A stretch of 64,000 bases of DNA, from the NCBI RefSeq assembly GCF_004337365.2, contig NZ_CP044016.1, positions 3,949,507-4,013,506 on the forward strand, read 5' to 3'. Source of the stretch: Rhizosphaericola mali. GTDB taxonomy: Bacteria > Bacteroidota > Bacteroidia > Chitinophagales > Chitinophagaceae. Every line of letters begins with the position of its first letter. Within the stretch, counting starts at the first letter, position 1. The position numbers were made by a program, and so were the translations under genes. Below, piece by piece: positions 49,591-59,245 of the stretch. Under the pieces are notes generated by a model. That model saw only the letters and a program-made list of their open reading frames with translations. It searched no databases and was not told the origin of the DNA.

Positions 49591-50619
49591 ATGGAATTAG
49601 GAGTTGGAATGTTTGGAGATCTTGCTTTTGATGCCCAGGGCAAGCCACAAAGCGCCGAACAAAAGCTTGGCGAAATATTAGAAGAAATAAAATTAGCCGA
49701 CGAAGTCGGTTTGGATATGTTTGGATTAGGAGAACATCATCGTGAAGATTATGTCATCTCTGCACCAGATATCATATTAGCGGCGGCTGCAAGCATTACC
49801 AAAAATATCAAATTGGGAAGTGCTGTTACCGTTTTGAGTTCGTCAGAACCCGTCAATGTTTATCAAAATTATTCTACCATAGATTTGATTTCACATGGTC
49901 GCGCAGAGATCTGTGTGGGTCGTGGTAGTTTCATAGAATCCTTTCCTTTATTCGGATATCCATTGAGTGCTTATGACCAACTTTTCGAAGAAAAATTGGA
50001 TCTTTTACTCAAGATAAATAGCAGTGAAGATGTTTCTTGGTCAGGTAAAACAAGACCTCCTATGACGCATCAAAATGTATTACCACGTGCCAAAAATGAA
50101 GGTAAACTTCCTATATGGATTGCCGTAGGAGGAACTCCAGAGTCTGTTTTACGCGCTGCTAAATTAGGACTTCCATTGATGATCGCTATTATTGGAGGTT
50201 CTCCAAAACAGTTTCAATCGCTCGTTCAATATTATAAAGAGCAATATATATTGCATGGTCATGACAAAAGCAAAATGCAAATCGGTATACATTCTCATTC
50301 ATTTGTAAGTGATGATTCAAGCATAATCAGCGGATACTATAAAAATTACGCTGCGCAAATGGATCGAATTGGTAGTTCACGTGGTTGGCCACATTTTACA
50401 GAAAGACAATATGAAGCTGGTCGCACCAAAGATGGCGCGTTATTTATCGGAGATGCCAATCAAGTAATTGACAAGATTTTGTATATGCACGAGTTATTTG
50501 GGATTACAAGATTCAGCGCGCACATGGATGTCGGCGCGCCAGATCACAAGCAAATGATGGATGCAATTGAGCTCTTTGGGACGAAAGTCGCTCCGGCAGT
50601 AAGAAAAGCATTACAATAA
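49591..50619 (+). CDS. LLM-class flavin-dependent monooxygenase (luciferase-like)
   Basis: TIM-barrel flavin monooxygenase of 342 residues. MELGVGMFGDLAFD starts the barrel; LGEHHREDYVISAPDIILAAAASITKNIKLGSAVTVLSSSEPVNVYQNYSTIDLISHGRAEICVGRGSF contains the family signatures. The C-terminus is GAPDHKQMMDAIELFGTKVAPAVRKAL. Members oxidise aldehydes, alkanes or natural products using FMNH2 supplied by a reductase. The substrate is unknown. It lies 28 bp after the nucleotidase gene. Confidence 0.87.
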   Translation: MELGVGMFGDLAFDAQGKPQSAEQKLGEILEEIKLADEVGLDMFGLGEHHREDYVISAPDIILAAAASITKNIKLGSAVTVLSSSEPVNVYQNYSTIDLISHGRAEICVGRGSFIESFPLFGYPLSAYDQLFEEKLDLLLKINSSEDVSWSGKTRPPMTHQNVLPRAKNEGKLPIWIAVGGTPESVLRAAKLGLPLMIAIIGGSPKQFQSLVQYYKEQYILHGHDKSKMQIGIHSHSFVSDDSSIISGYYKNYAAQMDRIGSSRGWPHFTERQYEAGRTKDGALFIGDANQVIDKILYMHELFGITRFSAHMDVGAPDHKQMMDAIELFGTKVAPAVRKALQ

Positions 50620-50623
50620 TTAC

Positions 50624-50648
50624 AACGCCCTTCGGGGCGTTTTTTTTA
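50624..50648 (+). terminator. UUCG-loop terminator after the luciferase-like gene
   Basis: AACGCCC-TTCG-GGGCGTT followed by a run of T. A GC-rich 7-bp stem with the very stable UUCG tetraloop, four bases after the stop codon at 50619. A classic intrinsic terminator. Confidence 0.9.
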
Positions 50649-50744
50649 TTTATATAGGATTATATTAAAATTTCTAATAATTCATTGTTTGGCAACAATT
50701 TTGAAGAAATGAAACATATACTTTAGATAAATAAAAAATTCGAC

Positions 50745-51947
50745 ATGCCAGATTTTGATCATCAATCCTTTTTCAAAGCCATATATGACTTACCCGAGGA
50801 ACAATTAATAACGTATTTAGAAGAAAATAAATCTGCCATTCCTGCGGATAAAAAAGAGCAATTGATCTCTACAATTATGCAAAATAAGAAGTGGGAGACA
50901 TTTGACTATTGTGTTAAAGAAGATTTGATACACACGGACTTATTCGAATATGATAGTTTGAATAATGGAGAATTGAATTCCATTTTAATGGGAACGAAAT
51001 ATTTATCCGAAAATGATTTGAATAATTTTCTGCCACATTTCTCCGCATATTTAGATGAAGTAGACGATATCAATGAAGAAATTGAAAGCAAAAATTTATT
51101 ATCGTTTGCGATACAAGAGGGTTTGCCTGTCGCTATATTTCAAGCACTAATAGACGCTGGTATTCAGACAAATTATTTGACAAAAGCAGAAGAAAACTAT
51201 TTGCATTCCATATGTCGTCAAAGACAAAATTCAAATATCGACTATAATAAAAATGCAATACAACTATTTATAGATAGTGGTGTAGATATCAACAAAATAG
51301 ATATCGAAGGCAAAACTCCATTGAGAAATGCATTGGAAAACTATAATTTATCTAAACCAGAAATCATTCAACTATTATTGGAAAATGGAGCGGATGTTAA
51401 TCAAGAAGATAAAAAAGGAATTACACCCATATTCGTAGCTGCAGTTTATCAGCAAAAATTGGATTTGGTTAAATCTCTATTGGAATATGGCACGCCAGAT
51501 TTTGACAAGAAAAATTTGGAAGGCGAAAATTTAGTAAATGCTTTTTTAAGATCCATTAGCAATAGCCCCAATTCTATAGAAATTTTGGATGCATTTATTC
51601 AAAATGGCGCTAACCTTACTGCGACGTCTGCCTATTATCAAAAAGAAAAATCTGGTATTGATTGGATCGCTGAGAAATCATCAGAAATATTGAAGCATTT
51701 ATTGGATAATGGTTCCATTGATGTAAATAATACGGACAACGATGGACAGACTATACTATTTAAAGTTTGTCAAGTTGAACCTAACTATGACGAGGCTGTT
51801 GCAAAAGATTTGTACAGAAAAGTAAAATATTTATTGAAAGCAGGCGCGGAGCCAAGTATTGAAGATCGATTTGATAAAAAAGCGGTAGACTATGCTATGA
51901 GCGACAACTTGAAAGCAAAAATTGTAGAAACCCTTTTAGAAAAATAA
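50745..51947 (+). CDS. Ankyrin-repeat protein
   Basis: Cytoplasmic protein of 400 residues. Ankyrin repeats are visible from about 115 to 395, for example TPLRNALENYNLSKPEIIQLLLENGADVNQEDKKGITPIFVAAVYQQKLDLVKSLLEYGTPDFD and the last YLLKAGAEPSIEDRFDKKAVDYAM. The first 110 residues are acidic and helical with no repeat. There is no signal peptide. It probably scaffolds a partner protein. It starts 8 bp before the second ankyrin gene, so the two form one operon. Confidence 0.82.
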   Translation: MPDFDHQSFFKAIYDLPEEQLITYLEENKSAIPADKKEQLISTIMQNKKWETFDYCVKEDLIHTDLFEYDSLNNGELNSILMGTKYLSENDLNNFLPHFSAYLDEVDDINEEIESKNLLSFAIQEGLPVAIFQALIDAGIQTNYLTKAEENYLHSICRQRQNSNIDYNKNAIQLFIDSGVDINKIDIEGKTPLRNALENYNLSKPEIIQLLLENGADVNQEDKKGITPIFVAAVYQQKLDLVKSLLEYGTPDFDKKNLEGENLVNAFLRSISNSPNSIEILDAFIQNGANLTATSAYYQKEKSGIDWIAEKSSEILKHLLDNGSIDVNNTDNDGQTILFKVCQVEPNYDEAVAKDLYRKVKYLLKAGAEPSIEDRFDKKAVDYAMSDNLKAKIVETLLEK

Positions 51948-51954
51948 TAAGAAC

Positions 51955-53286
51955 ATGTCACAATCATTTATAGTTGCCTGTGAAGGCGGCAAAAGAAAAA
52001 TAGCAGAAATACTACTTGAAAATAAACAAGTAGATGTAAAATATACGGATGAAAAAGGAAGAACCGCTTTGCATTATGCGGCATATCAAGGTTATAATGA
52101 AATTGTAAAATCCTTAATCGACAATGGCGCTGAGATCAATTATGAAGATCATAATGGAGAAACGCCTTTGTTTTTTGCTATTATTAATAAACAAAAGCAA
52201 ACTGCATTGTTGCTTATAGACCAAGGTGCTAATGTACATATCAACGATTTTCAAGGAAACACCTTATTGCATGTAGTTGCTCAAACAGGGCAACAAGATC
52301 TTGCTGATAAATTGATCCAAGCAGGATTGGACGTTAATGCACTCAATCAAGCTTCTGTTTCGACCTTGTTAATTGCAGTTCAATATAAATTTCTTCCAGT
52401 AGTAAAGATTTTGTTGTTGAATGGCGCAGATAGTAACTATACAGATAAAAATGGAAATACGCCTCTGAATCTAGCGATTGAGAACAATTCTATTCCTATA
52501 GTGAATCTGTTATTAGACAATGGTGCAACAGTCAACTTATTAAACGATTTGAATGAAGGACCATTACTATTAGCAGCAAAATCAGGTAATAGAATTATTT
52601 GTGAAAAGTTAATTGAACAAGGAGCAGATATTTTTACAGAATCGAAAGAAGGTATTTCGCCTGTTTGGTACGCAGTTGGAGCCAATTTGAAAGAATTAGT
52701 TGCCTTATTTTTAGATAAAGGTTTGTCTCCCGACTATGCACGTAGTGTAGATGCATGGGACGGAAAAGATGGAAATTATTTACAAAAATTAATTGCCAAT
52801 ACAGGTACGAGAACTTTCATTCTGGGTTTTGAACCTCATTATGCAGGAGAGACTTTATTGGAAACAGCATCTAAATTTGGCTATCTTTCTTTAGTTAAAT
52901 TATTACTTGATAAGGGTGCTGATATCAACAAACAAGATGCATCTGGTAATACTGCACTTCATTATGCAGCCGCTTATGGCAAAAAAGATATTGTACGATT
53001 TTTATTGACCAATGGAGCGAAAACAGATGAAGCAAATGTATTGGAACAAAAAGCGATTGACTATTCCAATATGAAAGGCTATAATGAAATTACAGCCTTA
53101 TTAATAGAGTTTGGTGCAAAGACAAATGCCATCGATGATGGTACTAAAGCAGCTCCTGTACAACCAACTATAAAAAATATGGAGGATAAAAAGAAAGCTC
53201 TATTTGACATAAAGGAGTTGTTGGATGCAGGTATTCTAACACAAGAAGAATTTGACAGCCAAAAGCAAAAAATTTTAGCTAGTTAA
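51955..53286 (+). CDS. Ankyrin-repeat protein with C-terminal SHOCT-like domain
   Basis: Protein of 443 residues built from about ten ankyrin repeats (GRTALHYAAYQGYNEIVKSLIDNGAEINYEDHNGETPLFFAII through GNTALHYAAAYGKKDIVRFLLTNGAKTDE). After a short linker the last 30 residues, KKALFDIKELLDAGILTQEEFDSQKQKILA, match the short SHOCT helical hairpin often found at the ends of bacterial proteins. Residues about 262-310 (DAWDGKDGNYLQKLIANTGTRTFILGFEPHYAGE) interrupt the repeats. It follows the first ankyrin gene by 8 bp and ends at a terminator. Confidence 0.82.
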   Translation: MSQSFIVACEGGKRKIAEILLENKQVDVKYTDEKGRTALHYAAYQGYNEIVKSLIDNGAEINYEDHNGETPLFFAIINKQKQTALLLIDQGANVHINDFQGNTLLHVVAQTGQQDLADKLIQAGLDVNALNQASVSTLLIAVQYKFLPVVKILLLNGADSNYTDKNGNTPLNLAIENNSIPIVNLLLDNGATVNLLNDLNEGPLLLAAKSGNRIICEKLIEQGADIFTESKEGISPVWYAVGANLKELVALFLDKGLSPDYARSVDAWDGKDGNYLQKLIANTGTRTFILGFEPHYAGETLLETASKFGYLSLVKLLLDKGADINKQDASGNTALHYAAAYGKKDIVRFLLTNGAKTDEANVLEQKAIDYSNMKGYNEITALLIEFGAKTNAIDDGTKAAPVQPTIKNMEDKKKALFDIKELLDAGILTQEEFDSQKQKILAS

Positions 53287-53309
53287 TTCTTGAAAGTAAC
53301 TATAATTTT

Positions 53310-53337
53310 TAAAGCCTCGTTGAATAACGAGGCTTTA
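53310..53337. terminator. Terminator between the ankyrin operon and the esterase gene
   Basis: AAAGCCTCGTT-GAAT-AACGAGGCTTT with an 11-bp stem, flanked by T-rich and A-rich ends. It serves the convergent genes on both sides. Confidence 0.88.
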
Positions 53338-53340
53338 ATT

Positions 53341-54177
53341 TTACATACGAGGTTTTCTCTCTACTTTTATATCAAACAAAAATCTGAGTCCGTCATATAA
53401 AGCGGGTAAATAGACAGATCCATGATTTTCATTGGGATAATAAGCATATTTCAAAGCAATTTCAGGTTGTAATTGACCGACTAGTTTTTCAATGCTATTT
53501 CTAGTCGAGTCTTCTTTACTAGCAAAAGCGAAAAATACACGCGTATTTTTCTCATAGTGATTCGCTTGCAATTTTTTGGTTGCGGCATTCAAAAGTTTTC
53601 CATTATCCCACCACATACTTGGTTCCATAATCAAATAGTCAGAAAATGAATTGGGATGTTCCAAAAAGAAATAAGTTGCAGTTAAGCCTCCGAAGGAATG
53701 TCCAATCAATAGTTTCCTATCAGAAACTGCATATTTATGTGAAATTTCAGGAATTAATTCGCTGGTAATAAATTGGTAAAATTGCTCCGCCTTTCCACTA
53801 TTTTCCATAGTTCCATGACCTTTGGAACTAACCGCGGCACTTGGCGTTAAGTCTCTAGTACGATCTGTATTTTCAATAGCAACTATAATACTTTTATTGG
53901 ATGCAAATCTTTTATTTCTATCTAAAAAGTTTTGCACTGCAGTAACAATTGGAAAATACATCTCTCCATCTAAAACATAAATCACTGGATATTTCTGTGA
54001 TTTATCAAACCCATTGGGAAGTTTTACAGAAAATTTTCTTTGCTCTTTTAATATGGAAGATTTAATCGAATCTTTATATTCCAATTCTATAGTTGGAAGT
54101 GTATTTTGTGCATGTAATTGTCTATTATTAAAACTTAATTGACATAAGACTAAAGCACACAAAATAATTTTTTTCAT
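53341..54177 (-). CDS. Exported alpha/beta hydrolase, IroE-like esterase
   Basis: Protein of 278 residues with a signal peptide from the ATG at 54177 (MKKIILCALVLCQLSFNNRQLHAQ). The hydrolase nucleophile elbow is LLIGHSFGGLTATYFF. YPVIYVLDGEMYFPIVTAVQNFLDRN and IIVAIENTDRTRDLTP are typical of the COG2819 group that includes the periplasmic enterobactin esterase IroE. It is downstream of an AraC regulator and transcribed away from the TonB receptor gene at 55348, so hydrolysis of an imported siderophore is a good guess. The gene has its own -7 promoter element. Confidence 0.8.
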   Translation of the reverse strand: MKKIILCALVLCQLSFNNRQLHAQNTLPTIELEYKDSIKSSILKEQRKFSVKLPNGFDKSQKYPVIYVLDGEMYFPIVTAVQNFLDRNKRFASNKSIIVAIENTDRTRDLTPSAAVSSKGHGTMENSGKAEQFYQFITSELIPEISHKYAVSDRKLLIGHSFGGLTATYFFLEHPNSFSDYLIMEPSMWWDNGKLLNAATKKLQANHYEKNTRVFFAFASKEDSTRNSIEKLVGQLQPEIALKYAYYPNENHGSVYLPALYDGLRFLFDIKVERKPRM

Positions 54178-54181
54178 GGTG

Positions 54182-54189
54182 CAAAAGTA
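54182..54189 (-). promoter_or_regulatory. Esterase promoter -7 element
   Basis: On the minus strand this reads TACTTTTG, matching TAnnTTTG, five bases before the chosen ATG at 54177. The mRNA would be nearly leaderless. A -33 TTG at 16 bp spacing (54206-54208) is a weak match. Confidence 0.5.
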
Positions 54190-54252
54190 CCTGTTGAAAC
54201 TCAAGCAATTGTCATTATTTAAAAATTTTCCCGATTTCGAAAACTATAATAT

Positions 54253-55245
54253 TCATTTCTTATCCAAATACTGTTTCGGAGTTACATGGTAATAACTTTT
54301 GAACATGACTATAAAATGCGATACACTTTTATAACCTAATTCAAATGCAATATCTGCAATTTGCATTTTTTTCTCTTGAAGAAAGATCTCTGCCTTTTGC
54401 ATACGTAATTGTATGATGTAGGCATGTATCGTCGTATCAAAGAGCATTTTAAATCCTTGTTTGAGCTTAAGCTCATTGAGAGATACAATTTTAGAAAGCG
54501 ATTTTATAGTTGGTGGCTCCATAAAATTGATGGTAAGATAAGCACGCGATTGTAATAGTTTACGCTGATCATCCGCAGAAATTTTTATATGTTGTTGTAT
54601 GGCAGTTGTATACTTATCCGAAAATACAATAGCCAATTCTTTAAATTTTATTTTTAGATATTCTATGGCATATTTCGGACTAATATTTAGTTGCGAAATA
54701 GACTTTATCAAATTGAATAGTTCATCATCTACCGCCACGGATTGCTCCACTTGTGGAGCTGTAATATTTTTCCTTACGAATTGAGAAAAACTATCTTTAT
54801 ACGTCCATTCTTCATTTTCTATTAGTTGTATATAAAATTGACGATCTATAAAAATAGAACAATATTTCACTTTTCTATTTGCATGCATTTTGATTTGCAT
54901 TTTAGGGCTTTTTAGAAAATTTCGATACAGTGAACCAACACTTATTTTATCATATTGTCCATCCATTTTGTTATACATATTGGAATGTCCCTCAGATAAA
55001 AATCCTAAGAAAACGATATCTCCACCAATTTCAAAAATATCGGTAACAGAATCATATAAATTCATTTCTGTGGTAATAACACTAAAATATTTGGTACTTT
55101 TTGTACGTATATGAGCAGTTAGATAACCAGAAATGTTAATATCGTATTCATTGATAATCAATTTATTATTAAAATCATTAAGAGATATTGTCTCCACATC
55201 GATAATAACCTCATCCGCTTCCTTAATTGTTGATTTAATTCTCAT
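54253..55245 (-). CDS. AraC-family transcriptional regulator
   Basis: Regulator of 330 residues. The last 100 residues hold the double HTH: PTIKSLSKIVSLNELKLKQGFKMLFDTTIHAYIIQLRMQKAEIFLQEKKMQIADIAFELGYKSVSHFIVMFKSYYHVTPKQYL. The N-terminal 200 residues are a ligand- or signal-sensing part without recognised family. In Bacteroidota such genes next to TonB receptors often control iron or sugar uptake, as with PchR-like regulators of siderophore receptors. Its gene is divergent from the TonB receptor (103-bp shared region), so it is the likely regulator of the locus. Confidence 0.88.
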   Translation of the reverse strand: MRIKSTIKEADEVIIDVETISLNDFNNKLIINEYDINISGYLTAHIRTKSTKYFSVITTEMNLYDSVTDIFEIGGDIVFLGFLSEGHSNMYNKMDGQYDKISVGSLYRNFLKSPKMQIKMHANRKVKYCSIFIDRQFYIQLIENEEWTYKDSFSQFVRKNITAPQVEQSVAVDDELFNLIKSISQLNISPKYAIEYLKIKFKELAIVFSDKYTTAIQQHIKISADDQRKLLQSRAYLTINFMEPPTIKSLSKIVSLNELKLKQGFKMLFDTTIHAYIIQLRMQKAEIFLQEKKMQIADIAFELGYKSVSHFIVMFKSYYHVTPKQYLDKK

Positions 55246-55347
55246 AAAATACCAATTCCATTATTTTTAATTCCTTTTCCGTTATTAACGCCCAGAATCC
55301 TAAAATAGTTTTGCGCCATTCCAAAATATCTTTAAACCTTTCTCAAC

Positions 55348-57753
55348 GTGAAATTTAAAGGAATTGCTTTTTTAACTATTATAGTTTTGCTTTTAAACAA
55401 CCAAATAACAAAAGCACAAAATATTTCAGATACAATCAAAGGATATGTGTATGACGATCAAGGAAATCCTATCGAAGATGCATCAGTTATAGTCGAAGGA
55501 ATAAATCTGTCCACTACAACCCAATCAAATGGCTATTACTTAATTCTTTTGCCGGAAGAAAAAAACTATAAAGTTCATTTTTCTAAAGTTAAATATCTTT
55601 CTATCTATAAGCGATTGCACAAAAAACAACACGCAATACTTGAAAACATAATTCTCAAAAGGGATAAAAAAATAGCTGATTTAGAAGATGTGTCCGTAGC
55701 AGCGAATACCGCAATAACAACATTGAGACAATCAGCCTACAACGTGGTCGCTATAGATGCTAAACCATACTATAATACAACTATGGACCTAGCTCAATTA
55801 CTTGACAGAGCGTCTGGTGTCAAGGTACGAAGTAGTGGAGGAGTGGGATCAGATTATAATGTTTCTCTAAATGGTTTTTCTGGAAGACATGTAAAAGTTT
55901 TCATAGATGGGATGCCCATGGAAGGTATGGGATCTGCATTTCAATTAAATAATATACCAGTAAATATTGCCGAAAGAATCGAAGTATACAAAGGAGTTGT
56001 ACCTATTGAATTCGGATCGGATGCGATAGGAGGAGTAATTAATATTGTAACTAAAAAAGGTAAAAGAACGCATTTAGATGTGTCTGCTTCTTATAGATCC
56101 TTTAATACCTATAAGTCTAACATTGATTACGGCATTACCACTAAAAAAGGATTCACTTTCAATATCAATGCATTTCAAAACTATTCGGACAATAACTATA
56201 AAGTTTGGATGGAAGAAATTAAAAATGTGAATACCAATGTATATATGCAAGATCCACAATGGGTTAAACGGTTTCACGACAATTATCATAATGAAACGGT
56301 AGTTACTAACTTCGGATTTGTAAACAAAAAGTGGGCGGATAGGCTTTTAGTTGGTGTGACATTGGGTCAGGAGAAAGCAGATATACAACATGCCTATATA
56401 ATGAAAATTGTATACGGGCAACGTTTTAGAAAGGGCAACACAATAATGCCTAATCTAATATATCAAAAAAATAACCTATTTACACGTGGATTAAATCTGA
56501 AATTAGCAGCAAACTACAGTAAAAATCATAATCAAAATATTGACACCTCTGCTAGAAGTTATAACTGGCTTGGAGAATGGGCTAGAAAAGCTACACAAGG
56601 CGAAGGCGGAACAAGTACTTTAGCTAAATTCAATAATCATAATTTATCCTCCACTGGAAATCTTACTTATCATTTAGGAACACAACACACATTTTCAATA
56701 AATGATGTATATAATTCTTTCAATAGAAAAAATGATGATGCCGCTTCTGTCATTACAGATGGCTCCCAATCAGCGCAATATTTAGAAAGAAAAAATTCGA
56801 AAAATATTTTAGGCGCATCATACAAATGGGACTATAATAAACGCTGGAATACGTCCGTATTCGCAAAAAATTATAGTATGTCTGTAACCAGTCCTGTTAA
56901 CGTAGCAACTAATGTAAATGAGTACAATTATGCAAATCAATCGAAATCCCAAAGTGTAATGGGATATGGCATTGCCACTACTTATTTTATAAAAGAATAC
57001 TTACAGTTGAAAGCTTCCTATGAAAAAGCTGCGCGCCTACCAACAGATAACGAATTGTTTGGTGACCAAGTTTTACAAACAGAAAATACATCCCTAAGAC
57101 CGGAGAGAAGTCATAATATAAATCTTGGAATTACTTACAATAAAGAAATTGTAAAAAATCATTCCATCTATGCAGATTTGGGATTAATGTATCGCCATGT
57201 ATACGACTATATACGCCAAATAGTAGAACAAAGATATGGCACGCAAAGTTCCATCAACTGGGGCAAAGTGCAGAATATGGGAATCAATGCAGAAGTCCGA
57301 TATTTTTACAAGGATATCTTAGCCATTGGAGGTACGGTTACCTATCAAAATCTTAGAAATAAAGACAGAGAAACGTCTGCAAATAATACGTCTCCTAATG
57401 CTATTTATAATGATAGATTGCCCAATGTTCCTTATTTCTTTGGTAACACTGACGTATCTGTTTTCTTAAAAGATATTTGGCATAAAGGGAATACGATGAG
57501 TATTATGTATAGTACACAATATGTACACGCCTTTTATTTACAATGGCCTAGCTTAGGCGAAGCCTCTACTAAATTCACTATTCCAGAACAATTTTCTCAT
57601 GATATCTTATTGAGTTATGCCATGAAAGGAGGAAAATATAATGTAGGGTTAGAAGGGCGCAATCTTACGAATAGAAAACTATATGACAATTGGAGTTTGC
57701 AAAAGCCAGGACGCAATTTTAGTATAAAGCTTAGATATTATTTAATGAGATAA
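55348..57753 (+). CDS. TonB-dependent outer-membrane receptor (XusA-like)
   Basis: Receptor of 801 residues starting at a GTG, with a signal peptide (first 23 residues, cut after TKAQ). Residues about 30-110 are a carboxypeptidase-regulatory-like extension (IKGYVYDDQGNPIEDASVIVEGINLSTTTQSNGYYLI). The plug domain follows at about 125-240 (YNTTMDLAQLLDRASGVKVRSSGGVGSDYNVSLNGFSGRHVKVFIDGMPM...GSDAIGGVINIVTKKGK). A 22-strand barrel follows, ending in NFSIKLRYYLMR with the terminal aromatic pattern. It is followed 32 bp later by a DUF4374 lipoprotein, the arrangement of the Bacteroides XusA/XusB xenosiderophore system. Confidence 0.9.
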   Translation: MKFKGIAFLTIIVLLLNNQITKAQNISDTIKGYVYDDQGNPIEDASVIVEGINLSTTTQSNGYYLILLPEEKNYKVHFSKVKYLSIYKRLHKKQHAILENIILKRDKKIADLEDVSVAANTAITTLRQSAYNVVAIDAKPYYNTTMDLAQLLDRASGVKVRSSGGVGSDYNVSLNGFSGRHVKVFIDGMPMEGMGSAFQLNNIPVNIAERIEVYKGVVPIEFGSDAIGGVINIVTKKGKRTHLDVSASYRSFNTYKSNIDYGITTKKGFTFNINAFQNYSDNNYKVWMEEIKNVNTNVYMQDPQWVKRFHDNYHNETVVTNFGFVNKKWADRLLVGVTLGQEKADIQHAYIMKIVYGQRFRKGNTIMPNLIYQKNNLFTRGLNLKLAANYSKNHNQNIDTSARSYNWLGEWARKATQGEGGTSTLAKFNNHNLSSTGNLTYHLGTQHTFSINDVYNSFNRKNDDAASVITDGSQSAQYLERKNSKNILGASYKWDYNKRWNTSVFAKNYSMSVTSPVNVATNVNEYNYANQSKSQSVMGYGIATTYFIKEYLQLKASYEKAARLPTDNELFGDQVLQTENTSLRPERSHNINLGITYNKEIVKNHSIYADLGLMYRHVYDYIRQIVEQRYGTQSSINWGKVQNMGINAEVRYFYKDILAIGGTVTYQNLRNKDRETSANNTSPNAIYNDRLPNVPYFFGNTDVSVFLKDIWHKGNTMSIMYSTQYVHAFYLQWPSLGEASTKFTIPEQFSHDILLSYAMKGGKYNVGLEGRNLTNRKLYDNWSLQKPGRNFSIKLRYYLMR

Positions 57754-57785
57754 ATAAACATTGATAACCACAACAAAAAATAAAA

Positions 57786-59081
57786 ATGAAAACAAAGAAA
57801 ATTCTAAACAGCGCAGTTGCTATCGCAATTGCCGCAGGAACATTAACTGCATGTTCCAAAAGTGATAGTAGTATTGGTTCCTCAAATCCAATCATCCCAT
57901 CTGACGCAACTGGTGGCTATTTCATATCTGCGACCTCTGCAAATGGTAGCTATCTACTAGCGACTCCAACATTGGACAATGGTTCATTAACTATTGTTGG
58001 GGATGGAGTTGAGTTATTTAGCGCTTACACGTGGGTATTTCATAGTTCAGATAGAGCATTTGGGCTTTTATATCAACAAGGAGATCCAGGATTAGGCGTT
58101 AGTTATAAACTGAATACCAATGGAAAGTTAGAGAAATCTGGTGGAGATGTAGAGATTGTAGATCGTTTTACTAGTTACGGACCTTTTGGAAATTATGTTG
58201 TTTCTTCTGTTGGTGGATATATTGATTCGCTTACACATCCAGGCCAAAAAGATACAGTAGCAGTATTTAACTTCTATGATGTTGGAAACGGTAATGCTAA
58301 TACTAGGAAAACTATTGCGACTTCCAATTTTGTAGGAAATACGCAACAAGCCACATTTTCTGGAATAGTGGACATGGGAGATGGAACATTCTTGACGAGT
58401 GCAGTACTTTCAGGTAGCAAAGCTGCTGGATCTGGTGGCGGTTCTTCCTCCGGCACAATTAATTTTCCAGATAGCTGTTGGGTAATTCGATTTGATGCAA
58501 ATCTTAATGTAAAAAATATTTATAGAGATGGACGTATCAGTTATAGTTCTGGCCGCTATCGCTCTCAATACTACTCTCAGATGGCAGACGATGACAATGG
58601 TAATACCTATGTATTCTCAGGAGCATACGAAAGTACAACAACTAAAAAAGCAGGCGTTATCCGTATCAACAAAGGGGCTACAACATTTGACCAAAGCTTT
58701 TATATGGACATACAATCTGCGGCGAGCAATCATAAATTCAAAAGAGTGTGGCATATTTCTGATGGTTATTTCTTGTTGGAATTTTACAATCAAGCGGGAA
58801 ATATTACCAATACTTTGCAAGGATCTACAGCTTATGGTATTGTAAATACTTCAGATCAAAGTTTCAAATGGTTAGATGCTGCTAGCGGTATGCCCGATTC
58901 CACAACTATAACTGGAACGGGATTACCAACTTCGTTGAATAGCAAAATTTACCTTCCAGTAACTGTGGAAAATATGAAACCTGCGGTTTATATTATTGAT
59001 CCTGCAAAAAATACTGCAACAAGAGGCTTGGAAGTAGATGCTGTTGGTATTGGAGCTGTTGGATATTTGAAAAAAGATTAA
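57786..59081 (+). CDS. DUF4374 surface lipoprotein (XusB-like)
   Basis: Lipoprotein of 431 residues. The lipobox LTAC places the lipidated cysteine at C23, followed by a Ser/Gly-rich linker. The remainder is a beta-propeller-like DUF4374 domain (GGYFISATSANGSYLLATPTLDNGSLTIVGDGVELFSAYTWVFHSSDRAFGLLYQQGDPGLG...). The Bacteroides homologue XusB binds ferric enterobactin and passes it to the TonB receptor XusA, which fits the position directly after the receptor here. A downstream terminator at 59103-59144 separates it from the ankyrin gene. The ligand in this organism is unknown. Confidence 0.85.
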   Translation: MKTKKILNSAVAIAIAAGTLTACSKSDSSIGSSNPIIPSDATGGYFISATSANGSYLLATPTLDNGSLTIVGDGVELFSAYTWVFHSSDRAFGLLYQQGDPGLGVSYKLNTNGKLEKSGGDVEIVDRFTSYGPFGNYVVSSVGGYIDSLTHPGQKDTVAVFNFYDVGNGNANTRKTIATSNFVGNTQQATFSGIVDMGDGTFLTSAVLSGSKAAGSGGGSSSGTINFPDSCWVIRFDANLNVKNIYRDGRISYSSGRYRSQYYSQMADDDNGNTYVFSGAYESTTTKKAGVIRINKGATTFDQSFYMDIQSAASNHKFKRVWHISDGYFLLEFYNQAGNITNTLQGSTAYGIVNTSDQSFKWLDAASGMPDSTTITGTGLPTSLNSKIYLPVTVENMKPAVYIIDPAKNTATRGLEVDAVGIGAVGYLKKD

Positions 59082-59102
59082 TAAACAAATTATCTCACAT
59101 AT

Positions 59103-59144
59103 ATAAAAGACACGATCTCATATATTAGATTTCGTGTCTTTTAT
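59103..59144 (+). terminator. Terminator after the DUF4374 gene
   Basis: ATAAAAGACACGA and TCGTGTCTTTTAT pair over 13 bp with a 16-base loop and T-rich tail. It splits the receptor/lipoprotein pair from the rest of the locus, which must therefore have a separate promoter. Confidence 0.8.
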
Positions 59145-59245
59145 TTGTTAAATCATGACTTCAACATTAAAAATTTCCGCAATTCGAAACAACCCAACTC
59201 ATTTTTAGAATTAATTTTATTCAAATTTTTTTACCACATTTTTAT

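Noticed and set aside
50745-53286. Ankyrin genes as part of a toxin-immunity module
   Set aside because: No toxin, secretion-tag or nuclease gene is adjacent, so I keep them as ankyrin proteins of unknown role.
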